Part shown: positions 40,488 to 48,180 of the stretch, piece after piece
Numbering within the stretch: position 1 is the stretch's first letter
How the letters are laid out: the number at the start of each line of letters is the position of its first letter
Assembly: GCA_963826165.1 (NCBI GenBank)
Contig: CAWGWC010000002.1
Coordinates: 1-64,000, forward strand
Source of the DNA: JACVRW01 sp963826165
GTDB taxonomy: Bacteria > Actinomycetota > Thermoleophilia > Solirubrobacterales > Thermoleophilaceae
DNA length: 64,000 nt
Direction of reading: 5' to 3'
Made by a program: the position numbers and the translations under genes
The notes under the pieces: model-generated
Seen by the model: only the letters and a program-made list of their open reading frames with translations
The model's database searches: none
Told to the model about the DNA's origin: nothing

Positions 40488-41674
40488 TGGCGGGCGTCGA
40501 GCTCCAGGAGGTCACGAAGCTGTTCGACGGCGATGTGCGTGCGGTGGACGCGGTGAGCCTCGACATCGCCGACGGCGAGTTCGTGGTGCTGGTGGGTCCC
40601 TCCGGCTGTGGCAAGTCCACCTTGCTGCGGTTGATTGCCGGCCTCGAGGAGGTGAGCTCGGGCACGATCCGCCTCGGCGGCCAGGACGTGACGAACGTGC
40701 TCGAGCGCGACAGGGACATCGCCATGGTCTTCCAGAACTACGCGCTCTACCCGCACATGACGGTCAGGCGCAACCTCGGCTTCGCGCTGAGGATGCGCCG
40801 GATTCCCGCCGCGGAGCGCGATCGCCGGGTGGAGGAGGCGGCACGCATCCTGGGCCTCGAGGAGCTCATGGAGCGCAAGCCGTCGGCACTCTCCGGCGGG
40901 CAGCGCCAGAGGGTCGCCATGGGCCGGGCGATGGTGCGCGAGCCGGCGGCGTTCCTCATGGACGAGCCGCTGTCCAACCTCGACGCCAAGCTGCGCGTGG
41001 CCATGCGGGCCGAGCTGGCCCGGCTCCACGAACGCCTCCGCGTGACCACGATCTACGTGACCCACGACCAGGTGGAGGCCATGACGCTCGGCCAGCGGGT
41101 CGCCGTGCTGCGTGACGGGGTCCTGCAGCAGTGCGCGCCGCCTGAGGAGCTCTACGACCGGCCGGTCAATCTGTTCGTGGCCGCCTTCATCGGGTCGCCC
41201 GCCATGAACCTGGTGGCCGGCGAGGTCGACGGGGCGAACGTCGCCTTCGCCGGGCATTCGCTGCCGTTGCCGGAGCGCTCCCCCCTTGCGGGTGAGCGGC
41301 GACGGGTGATCGTGGGCCTGCGACCGAGCGATCTCGAGCCGGCGAGCGCCGAGCCCTCGCTGCCGCGAATCACCGTGGAGGCGTTGGTGGTCGAGCGTCT
41401 CGGGTCGGAGAGCAACGTGATCTTCCCTCTCGATGCTCCACGGGTGGACACCGAGGCCACCCGCGCGGCAGCGGAGGCTCAGGCCGCCGACGACGACCAG
41501 CTGCTCGCCGAGGACGACCGTGCCCAGTTCACCGCCCGGCTGGCGGGCCGGCCGGCGATCGAGCCAGGCCAGATGTTCGACCTGGCCGTCCGAACCGACC
41601 GGCTCTACTTCTTCGACCCGGCCGACGGGCGCACCCTCGACACCGCGCCCGGGCCCGCTCGCGCACCCGCCTGA
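40487..41674 (+). CDS. sugar ABC transporter ATP-binding protein (UgpC/MsmK-type)
   Basis: The 395-residue ATPase shows Walker A GPSGCGKST, the Q-loop MVFQNYALYPHM, LSGGQRQRVAMGRAM, Walker B FLMDEPLSNLD and the H-loop VTHDQVEAM, then an OB-type regulatory domain. The Q-loop word QNYALYPHMTV is typical of CUT1 sugar ATPases. It should energise the permeases on the opposite arm (36371-38061). Its last quarter carries an unusual acidic, Ala-rich insert (TRAAAEAQAADDDQLLAEDD), which may be a regulatory or linker element. The ATG overlaps the previous stop (TGATG). Confidence 0.88.
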   Translation: MAGVELQEVTKLFDGDVRAVDAVSLDIADGEFVVLVGPSGCGKSTLLRLIAGLEEVSSGTIRLGGQDVTNVLERDRDIAMVFQNYALYPHMTVRRNLGFALRMRRIPAAERDRRVEEAARILGLEELMERKPSALSGGQRQRVAMGRAMVREPAAFLMDEPLSNLDAKLRVAMRAELARLHERLRVTTIYVTHDQVEAMTLGQRVAVLRDGVLQQCAPPEELYDRPVNLFVAAFIGSPAMNLVAGEVDGANVAFAGHSLPLPERSPLAGERRRVIVGLRPSDLEPASAEPSLPRITVEALVVERLGSESNVIFPLDAPRVDTEATRAAAEAQAADDDQLLAEDDRAQFTARLAGRPAIEPGQMFDLAVRTDRLYFFDPADGRTLDTAPGPARAPA

Positions 41675-41677
41675 GCC

Positions 41678-42583
41678 GTGCTCGTCCTGCGCTCGGAGGA
41701 TGTGCTGGCCAGGGTCGATCCCGCCCACGGCGCAGAGGTCCTCGACCTCGTGGACCTCCGGAGTGGCCGGCAGCTGCTCGGCCGGCCACCCTTCGGCTCG
41801 GAGCCACCGCGGGCCGGCGATCTCGACGAGGATCCCTGGACGGCGGCCTGGCGGGGCGGCTGGCAGGGCTGCCTTCCCAACGCGGGCGCGGCCTGCACCG
41901 CCGACGGGGTGCGCCACGGCTTTCACGGCCGCGCCTCCAACGATCCCTGGCGAGTGGCGGCTGCGGACGAGACGAGTTGCACCGTGCGCTGGGAGGGCCA
42001 TGGCCTGCGGGCCGAGCGTCACATCGAGGCCGGGCGCGGCCTGAGCATCGCCACGACGGTCACCGCGCTGACCGCCGGCGCGCCGCTGATCGCGCTCGAG
42101 CACCTCGCCCTCGGGCTCGAGCTGATCGAGCCGGGGGTCGAACTGGCGCTGCCCGCCGGGCGGGCGTCCGAGCTCGACGAGCAACTCGGACCAGTCCGGG
42201 AGCCGCCCGGCGCCTGCGACTGGCCGGAGATCGGACTGGCGGACGGAGGAGTGGAGCGAGGCGAGCGCTTCGCTCTCGACTCAACGCGCGCGCGGGTCTT
42301 CGTGGTTCGCGACGTTGCCGAGGGCCGGGTCGTGGTCTCAAACAGCGGACGCGATCAGGCCGTGGAGGTCACCTGGTCGGCCGGCGTTCTCCCCCACCTG
42401 ATCGTCTGGCACGAGGCTCGCGGGAGCGGCGGCGTGTGGCGAAACTCAACCGAGGTGCTCTGCCTCGAGCCGTGCTCGGTGGCGCACCTGCTCGGCCTGG
42501 CGGCGGCGGTGGAAGCCGGCCAGGCCGTACGTCTCGAGGAGGGCGCCGGGCTGTCGTGGACCATGAGCGTGCGTGTCGCCTGA
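41678..42583 (+). CDS. aldose 1-epimerase-like (mutarotase superfamily) protein
   Basis: The 301-residue beta-sandwich protein resembles the galactose mutarotase-like superfamily. RHGFHGRASNDPW has the conserved His pair and NDPW in the region where aldose epimerases place catalytic His. LPHLIVWHEARGSGG is the second conserved segment with a His. It has no signal peptide, and starts with GTG 4 bases after the ATPase. It probably interconverts anomers of a sugar handled by this island, or acts as an epimerase on a glycosyl acid. Confidence 0.75.
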   Translation: MLVLRSEDVLARVDPAHGAEVLDLVDLRSGRQLLGRPPFGSEPPRAGDLDEDPWTAAWRGGWQGCLPNAGAACTADGVRHGFHGRASNDPWRVAAADETSCTVRWEGHGLRAERHIEAGRGLSIATTVTALTAGAPLIALEHLALGLELIEPGVELALPAGRASELDEQLGPVREPPGACDWPEIGLADGGVERGERFALDSTRARVFVVRDVAEGRVVVSNSGRDQAVEVTWSAGVLPHLIVWHEARGSGGVWRNSTEVLCLEPCSVAHLLGLAAAVEAGQAVRLEEGAGLSWTMSVRVA

Positions 42584-42584
42584 G

Positions 42585-43868
42585 ATGACCAGCGATTCCA
42601 CCCATCGCATCGAGGCCGTCGAGACCGTGAGGCATCCGGCCTTTCCCCACCTCACGCACGTCCGGCTCACCTCCTCCGAAGGTCTCACCGGGCTCGGCGA
42701 GACCTTCCACCACTCCGCCGCTGTGGAGGCCTACGTGCACACGGAGCTCGCCCCTCGGGTTGTCGGCGCTCCGGCAGGCAACATCGCCGAGCTGGGCCGG
42801 CGCACCGGGGCGTTCGCCGACGGCCTGCGCCCCCACAGCGGCAGCATCTCGGTGGACTCGGGTGCCTGCTCGGCTCTAGACCTCGCGGCCTGGGACCTGC
42901 GCGCGCGGATGCTCGGATTGCCACTGTGCGAGGCCCTGGGTGGCCCGGTTCGTGACGCGATCCGCGTTTACGTCACGGCGGTCGACCCGGGCCACCTCCC
43001 TCCGCGCGGCGCCCAGCCGCACGAGCGGGCCAACGGGGACGACTGGGGACTCGGCGGCTCCCGGCAGAGCAGACACCACGACTGGACGGCATCGCTCGAG
43101 CGGCCGGCCGAGCTGGCCCGCGAGCTGGTGGACGAGGGCTTCACCGCGCTCAAGCTGTTCCCCTTCGTTCGGCTCGCCGAGGCGACCGGCGGCCTCTCGA
43201 TAAGTCCGGCCCAGCTGGCCGAGAACCTCGAGCCCTTCGCGGCGGTGCGAGAGGCTGTGGGCGGAGCGCTCGACCTCGCCGTCGACCTCGCGAGCATGTG
43301 GACGCTCGCGCCTGCCCTCCAGATCGCGCAGGCGCTGAGCCCGTTCGACCTCATGTGGCTCGAAGACCCGCTGCGGATCTCCGCTCTCGATTCGCTGGGG
43401 GAGCTGGCCCGCGCCCTCACCATGCCGCTCGCCGGGTACGACTACCGCTGCGGACTGCCGAGCTATGTGGACATGATCGAGCGCGGTGGCGTCTCACTCG
43501 TGCGCATGGACCTCGGCTGGGTGGGCGGGATAACCGAGGCGGTTCGGATCGCCGCCTACGCCGAAGCACGCGGGCTGGGAGTGATCCTCCACGACTGCGC
43601 CGGCCCGGTCTGCTTCGGGGCCGCGGTTCACACCGCCCTGCACCTTCCCAACGCCGTCATTCAGGAGTGCGTCCGACCCTACGTGCGCGACCTCTACCCC
43701 GAGATCGCAACCGGCAGCCCGACGCTGACAGAGGGAGTCGTCGCGCCGGCCGAAGGACCCGGTCACGGCCTCGTTCTCGGTGACGCCTATCTCGCCGAGG
43801 CCCACCGGCGCCGCACGAGCGTCAGCGGCGACGGGCGCTGGCTCGACGAGACCTTCACTTCCACGTGA
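42585..43868 (+). CDS. enolase-superfamily sugar-acid dehydratase-like protein (mandelate racemase/muconate lactonising type)
   Basis: The 427-residue protein has an N-terminal capping domain and an enolase-type barrel. Visible residues are Lys190 (TALKLF), Asp234 (AVDLAS), Glu260 (WLEDPL), Asp286 (AGYDYRCG), Asp309 (RMDLGWVGG) and His336 (LHDCAGP). The third metal ligand, usually Glu, is Asp here (GYD). The Lys and the Asp-His dyad fit the mandelate-racemase/acid-sugar dehydratase subgroup, which removes water from or epimerises sugar acids. The capping loop contains a long insert around 145-170. The start is ATG at 42585. Confidence 0.83.
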   Translation: MTSDSTHRIEAVETVRHPAFPHLTHVRLTSSEGLTGLGETFHHSAAVEAYVHTELAPRVVGAPAGNIAELGRRTGAFADGLRPHSGSISVDSGACSALDLAAWDLRARMLGLPLCEALGGPVRDAIRVYVTAVDPGHLPPRGAQPHERANGDDWGLGGSRQSRHHDWTASLERPAELARELVDEGFTALKLFPFVRLAEATGGLSISPAQLAENLEPFAAVREAVGGALDLAVDLASMWTLAPALQIAQALSPFDLMWLEDPLRISALDSLGELARALTMPLAGYDYRCGLPSYVDMIERGGVSLVRMDLGWVGGITEAVRIAAYAEARGLGVILHDCAGPVCFGAAVHTALHLPNAVIQECVRPYVRDLYPEIATGSPTLTEGVVAPAEGPGHGLVLGDAYLAEAHRRRTSVSGDGRWLDETFTST

Positions 43869-44944
43869 CCGGGGTAGCGGTGTCGCGCGAGCGCCTTCGC
43901 GCCGGGGCCGCACTGCTCCTCGCCTACCCCTTCCACATCTGGCACTACGGCGAGTCCACCGGGCTCGAAGGCCTCATGCGCGCCGGCGTGCTCTTGGGCG
44001 ACGCCCGCTACGAGGGTTGGGTCCACGGGCTGCTTCGCGGCTGGGCGGCACGCCGCCGTCCTTTTGCCGAGATCGACAACACGATTCCGGGCAAGGTGCT
44101 GTGCGAGCTGGCCGTGGCTCGGGGCGACGGGCTGCTCACCGAGGCGGCCCTCGACGCCGCGGGCTTCCTGCGCTCCCGGCGCACCCTGAACGGGGCCGCG
44201 CTGCCCTTCGAGCGAGCGCCCCTGCGCGCAGCGGCCGGCGACCGGTCTCCCGGGCACTCCGAGCAGGCCCTTATCGAAGATCCCGGCCCGGGCGTCTTCG
44301 TCGATCCGCTGCACTTCGACCCGCCCTTTCTGGTGCGGCTGGGACTCGCCACGGGGCGAGCTGAGCTGGTGGACGCCGGGGCGGAACAGGCCCGCGCGCT
44401 CACCGAGCTGCTCCAGGACGAGTCGGGCCTGTTCTGGCACTTCTATCTCGAGCGCACGGGAAGGCGCTACGGACTCGGCTGGGGTCGCGGTCAGGGCTGG
44501 GCGCTGCTCGGGCTGGTCGACGTCCTTGAGGTGTTGCCGCCGCAACAGGGGTGCCGTCATGCCCTGATGCGGGCGCTCGAGCGCCTGGCCGCCGCTCTCG
44601 GCGCCAGCCAGAACGAGGACGGCGGCTGGGACGCGGTGATCGGCCGGCCCCAGTCCGGCCCGGAGACCTCGACTGCCGCCTTCGCTGCCACCGGCCTTCG
44701 CCTTGCGGTGGAGAACGGCCTTCTCGGCGCCGAGCATCTCGAGCCGGGCGCGCGCGCATGGGCGCACACGGCCGCGCGAGTGCGTGAGGACGGCCTGCTC
44801 GACGGCGTCTCGGCCAATGTGTGGGCCGGAACTTCGGTTTCCCACTACGACGACGTGCCGCGCGGAGTCGTGGTCCCCTGGGGCCAGGGCCCGCTCCTGC
44901 TTGCCGCGGCGGCGTGGGAAGAGGGAGGATCCCGGCATGCGTGA
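43865..44944 (+). CDS. GH88/GH105-type unsaturated glycuronyl hydrolase-like protein
   Basis: The 359-residue (alpha/alpha)6-barrel-like protein shows VFVDPLHFDPPFLVRLG, where Asp147 corresponds to the general acid of YteR/GH105 and UGL/GH88 enzymes, and GLGWGRGQGW, which matches their conserved W-x-R-G-x-GW loop. These enzymes hydrate the 4,5-double bond of unsaturated glycuronides left by polysaccharide lyases. No signal peptide is visible, so it would act inside the cell on imported disaccharides. It begins with GTG overlapping the previous stop. No polysaccharide lyase gene is in the window. Confidence 0.75.
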   Translation: MTGVAVSRERLRAGAALLLAYPFHIWHYGESTGLEGLMRAGVLLGDARYEGWVHGLLRGWAARRRPFAEIDNTIPGKVLCELAVARGDGLLTEAALDAAGFLRSRRTLNGAALPFERAPLRAAAGDRSPGHSEQALIEDPGPGVFVDPLHFDPPFLVRLGLATGRAELVDAGAEQARALTELLQDESGLFWHFYLERTGRRYGLGWGRGQGWALLGLVDVLEVLPPQQGCRHALMRALERLAAALGASQNEDGGWDAVIGRPQSGPETSTAAFAATGLRLAVENGLLGAEHLEPGARAWAHTAARVREDGLLDGVSANVWAGTSVSHYDDVPRGVVVPWGQGPLLLAAAAWEEGGSRHA

Positions 44945-45677
44945 GGGTCGGGGCGTGCTGGTCACCGGGGCGGCCAACGGCATAGGCCGGGCCACCGCCG
45001 CCCGGCTGGCCGGGGCGGGCGCGCGGGTGTGCGCCGTGGACCGCGAGCCGGCGGAGGCCCCCCCTGGTGGCGCAGCGATCGTGGCCGACCTGGCCGAGCT
45101 CGACTCGCTGGCACAGCTCGTTCGCGACGCAGAAGAGCAGGTTGGGCCGCTGGACGCCCTGATCAACGTGGCCGGGATCTACGAGCCCACGCCCGTGACG
45201 ACCCTCGCGCCGGACTCGCTGGCCCACACGCTGGCCGTCAACCTGCAGGCGCCGATCCTGCTCGCCGCTGCCGCCGCCGCGGGCATGATGGCGCGCGGCT
45301 ACGGGCGCATCGTGAGCGTGACCTCGGTGCACGCGCGGGCCTCCGCGCGTGAGGCGGTGGCCTACGACACGTCCAAGGCCGGTCTGGAGGGCGCCACCCG
45401 CACCCTCGGGCTCGAGCTCGCGCCCAGCGGGGTGCTGGCCAACGCCGTGGCGCCCGGCTTCATCGCCACCGGGATGTCGGGTGACCGCGAGAACAACGAC
45501 GTGCTCCAGACCGAGCCGCTCAAGCGCACCTACATCGATGAGGGACGCCTGCCGCTGGGCCGCAGCGGCACGGCCGACGAGGTGGCCGAGCTGATCCTGT
45601 GGCTTGCCGGGCCCGCCAACACCTACGTGGCCGGACAGACCTTCACCATCGACGGCGGCCTCACGGCCACGTTCTGA
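44937..45677 (+). CDS. short-chain dehydrogenase/reductase
   Basis: The 246-residue classical SDR has TGAANGIG near residues 10-17 and catalytic Ser130, Tyr143 and Lys147 (AYDTSK). The frame is open further upstream but overlaps the GH105-like gene. I chose the ATG at 44937, which overlaps that gene's last bases. It is the last gene of the plus arm and ends 6 bases from the convergent SDR. It probably reduces or oxidises a keto intermediate. Confidence 0.85.
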   Translation: MREGRGVLVTGAANGIGRATAARLAGAGARVCAVDREPAEAPPGGAAIVADLAELDSLAQLVRDAEEQVGPLDALINVAGIYEPTPVTTLAPDSLAHTLAVNLQAPILLAAAAAAGMMARGYGRIVSVTSVHARASAREAVAYDTSKAGLEGATRTLGLELAPSGVLANAVAPGFIATGMSGDRENNDVLQTEPLKRTYIDEGRLPLGRSGTADEVAELILWLAGPANTYVAGQTFTIDGGLTATF

Positions 45678-45683
45678 ACGCCC

Positions 45684-46442
45684 CTACCACGGGCTCCCGA
45701 GCGCCACCGTGATCGCCTCGCCGTTTACCGCGCGGGCGGCGTCGGAGGCCAGGTAGGCCACGACCTCTGCCACCTCGCCCGGCTCGAGCACGCGGCCGGC
45801 AGGGCTGGCCTCGGCCCGCTCCCGCCAGACGGCCTCCGCCGTCAGGGCCCTCCGCTCGGCCTCCTGTTCGGCGTCGCGCTCGGCCATCTCGGTGCGCACC
45901 CAGCCGGGCAGCACCGCGTTGCAGGTCACGCCGTGCGGCGCCACGTCCTGGGCGACCGAGCGCATCAGGCCCAGGACCCCGTGCTTCGACGCGCAGTAGG
46001 GCGACATGGCCGGAGCGCCGATCTGGCCCGCGGTCGAGGACACCATCACGATGCGCCCCCAGCCCGCCTCGATCATGTCGGGAACGAGCCGGCGGGTGAG
46101 CTCGAAAGGTGCGTCGAGGTTCACGGCCATCGACGCACGCCAGCCCTCGTCGTCCTGCTCCCAGATCGGGCGGTCGTGCCAGCCGCCTCGCCCAGCGTTG
46201 TTGACCAGGATCGTGATCGGGCCGCCCAGCCGCCGCGCCTCCGCGGCCACGCGGGTGCACCCTTCGGGAGAGTCGAGCTCCGACACCAGAGGCTCGATGC
46301 CCGGCTCCCGGGCGAGCTCGTCCAGGGCGCCCGCGTCGCGGGCCGTGGCCACCACGCTCGCGCCGGCACGCACGAGGGCGAGCGCACAGGCCCGTCCGAT
46401 GCCCCGGCTGGCGCCGGTGACCAGCGCCGTCCGGCCGGTCAT
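45684..46442 (-). CDS. short-chain dehydrogenase/reductase
   Basis: This 252-residue classical SDR has TGASRGIG (residues 9-16), VNNAG, catalytic Ser136 and Tyr149-x3-Lys153 (YCASK). The ATG at 46442 overlaps the aldolase stop by 4 bases. It is the last gene of a kinase-dehydrogenase-aldolase-SDR operon. By position it may act on the aldehyde or keto product of the aldolase step. Confidence 0.86.
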   Translation of the reverse strand: MTGRTALVTGASRGIGRACALALVRAGASVVATARDAGALDELAREPGIEPLVSELDSPEGCTRVAAEARRLGGPITILVNNAGRGGWHDRPIWEQDDEGWRASMAVNLDAPFELTRRLVPDMIEAGWGRIVMVSSTAGQIGAPAMSPYCASKHGVLGLMRSVAQDVAPHGVTCNAVLPGWVRTEMAERDAEQEAERRALTAEAVWRERAEASPAGRVLEPGEVAEVVAYLASDAARAVNGEAITVALGSPW

Positions 46443-47194
46443 CGGCCGGCCGCCGGGTGTACCACCGAACGCAACCGCTCGACGGCGCCGGCCGCGTCGG
46501 CCCGCCCCCACACGTTGCGGCCGTGGGCCACACCCGCCGCCCCGGCGTCGAGGGCCCGCTTCACCATTCTCAGCAGCGCGTCGTCGTCGCCGTCGAAGTC
46601 ACCACCGGCGAGGATCACCGGGACGCCGCAGCCGGCGACCTCGCTCATGGCCTCGGGCGGATCGGGCATGGTCGTCTTCACCACGTGCGCACCCAGCTCG
46701 GCGGCCGTCCGAGCCGCAGCGGCGACGGCCACGGGCGCGGTCGCGTCGGCGTAGGTCCCCGACTCCACCGGCATGATCTCGCAGACGTACGGGAGCCCGT
46801 GCTCGTCGGCCCGCGCGGCCACTCGTCCGGCCGTGCGCAGCGCCTCGAGCTCGAAGGACGTCCCGAGCTGCACGTAGGTGAGCACCGCTGCCGCGCCCAG
46901 CCGCAGGGCGTCCTCGACCGACCAGCAGAGCGCGTACTCGCTCACCGGGTAGTGGCCCCCCACGGACAGGGTGGTGACATCGAGCTTGAGGATGGGAGCC
47001 TTGTCGCCGAAGGCCGGACGCAGATCACGGATCGTCCCGTATGAGGCGATCACCGCATCGGCGCCCGCGCCAGTCACCTCCCGCAGCACCCGTTCCCGGT
47101 CCTCGAGCCCTTGACAGGGCCACGAGTACAGCGGATGGTCGATCGCGACCACGAGCAGCCGGCCGTCCGCGGCCACCAGCGGGCCTGTGTTCAT
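46439..47194 (-). CDS. class I aldolase of the DhnA/LsrF/DeoC type
   Basis: The 251-residue TIM-barrel protein has VVAIDHPLYSWPCQGLED, close to the start of DhnA-type fructose-bisphosphate aldolases and LsrF, then APILKLDVT, CEIMPVESGTY and the Schiff-base Lys173 in AHVVKTTMP. The last strand has VILAGGDFDGDDDALL. Such enzymes cleave or form C-C bonds of phosphorylated keto sugars. With an FGGY kinase upstream it would split a phosphorylated keto sugar. The ATG at 47194 overlaps the preceding gene end by 4 bases. Confidence 0.8.
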   Translation of the reverse strand: MNTGPLVAADGRLLVVAIDHPLYSWPCQGLEDRERVLREVTGAGADAVIASYGTIRDLRPAFGDKAPILKLDVTTLSVGGHYPVSEYALCWSVEDALRLGAAAVLTYVQLGTSFELEALRTAGRVAARADEHGLPYVCEIMPVESGTYADATAPVAVAAAARTAAELGAHVVKTTMPDPPEAMSEVAGCGVPVILAGGDFDGDDDALLRMVKRALDAGAAGVAHGRNVWGRADAAGAVERLRSVVHPAAGR

Positions 47195-48180
47195 GGGCTC
47201 TCTCCGGGATACAGGATCGTCTTCAGGCTGCGCTGCTCGCGCACCGCCCGCAGGGCCTCGTCCACGCCCTCGAGGCCGGTGGCGTCGGACACCAGCCGCT
47301 CCACCGGCACGCGGCCTTCCCGGAGGAGCTCGCGCGCATCTGCGTAGCGCTCGAGCCGCTGTCTCGGGGGCACACCGATCCATTCGCTCCCCACCAGAGC
47401 GATCTCCAGGTAGTGCAGGCGGTTGAGGTCAAGCTCGGCACGGCCGGCGTCGCCGAATCCGGCGAACAGCACCACGCGGCCGCCCGGTGCACAGACCTCC
47501 ACCGCTTCGACCGCGAGCGCAGCCGCAGCGACCGAGACGATCACCACCGCGGGTCCGGCTCCGTCCGTCCAGCCGGTCACGGCGTCGCTCCAGCCGGCGG
47601 CGTCGACGGCGTGATCGGCGCCGAAGGCGGCGGCCAGCTCCCGACGGTCGGCCCGCGGCTCCACGGCCAGAACCCTTGCGCCGGCGCCGGCTGCCGCGGC
47701 CACGAGCTGGAGTCCCATCGCGCCGGCACCCAGCACCACGACCATGTCCCCCGGACGCACACCGCCCTGGTCGTGCACGGCGTGCAGGCAGTCCGCGAGC
47801 GGCTCCACGAACACCGCGCGCTCAGCCGGGATGTCGCCGAGCACCAGCGCGCCGCCCGACCACCCATCAGGGGCGGACCCGATCAGGGCGTACTCGGCGT
47901 AGCCGGCGTAGGTGTCCCCGTAGACGCGCCGGTCCTGCCAGTCGTCCTCGACACCGGCTCCGGTGGCCACCACCGTGCCGACCCACTCGTGCCCGGGATT
48001 GAGCGGGTAGCCGCCGTCGTTCAGGCCGATCTCGTACTTGCGGGCATCGGTGGGGCAGATGCCGCAGGCCTCTACCCGGACAAGCAGGTCACCGGGGCCC
48101 GGCTCGGGGACGGGCAGCTCCTCCACGCGCAGGTCGCGGATGCCGTGGAGGCGCGCGGCACGCATGGTGGCCGGGGTCAC
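47191..48180 (-). CDS. zinc-type alcohol dehydrogenase without the structural zinc cluster
   Basis: This 329-residue medium-chain dehydrogenase keeps the catalytic zinc ligands (Cys in EACGICPTD, His-Glu in NPGHEWVG, Glu in FVEPLADC) and the coenzyme loop VLGAGAMGLQLV. The four-Cys structural zinc segment found in the paralogue at 39525 is missing and replaced by VYGDTYAGYAEYAL. Some sugar-alcohol dehydrogenases lack this cluster. The GTG at 48180 overlaps the kinase stop; an internal ATG at 48165 is an alternative. It likely oxidises a polyol or sugar in the kinase/aldolase route. Confidence 0.83.
   Translation of the reverse strand: MTPATMRAARLHGIRDLRVEELPVPEPGPGDLLVRVEACGICPTDARKYEIGLNDGGYPLNPGHEWVGTVVATGAGVEDDWQDRRVYGDTYAGYAEYALIGSAPDGWSGGALVLGDIPAERAVFVEPLADCLHAVHDQGGVRPGDMVVVLGAGAMGLQLVAAAAGAGARVLAVEPRADRRELAAAFGADHAVDAAGWSDAVTGWTDGAGPAVVIVSVAAAALAVEAVEVCAPGGRVVLFAGFGDAGRAELDLNRLHYLEIALVGSEWIGVPPRQRLERYADARELLREGRVPVERLVSDATGLEGVDEALRAVREQRSLKTILYPGESP

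Noticed and set aside
40322..42184. Minus-strand frame of 620 codons
   Set aside because: It is antisense to the ABC ATPase, whose Walker and signature motifs are intact.
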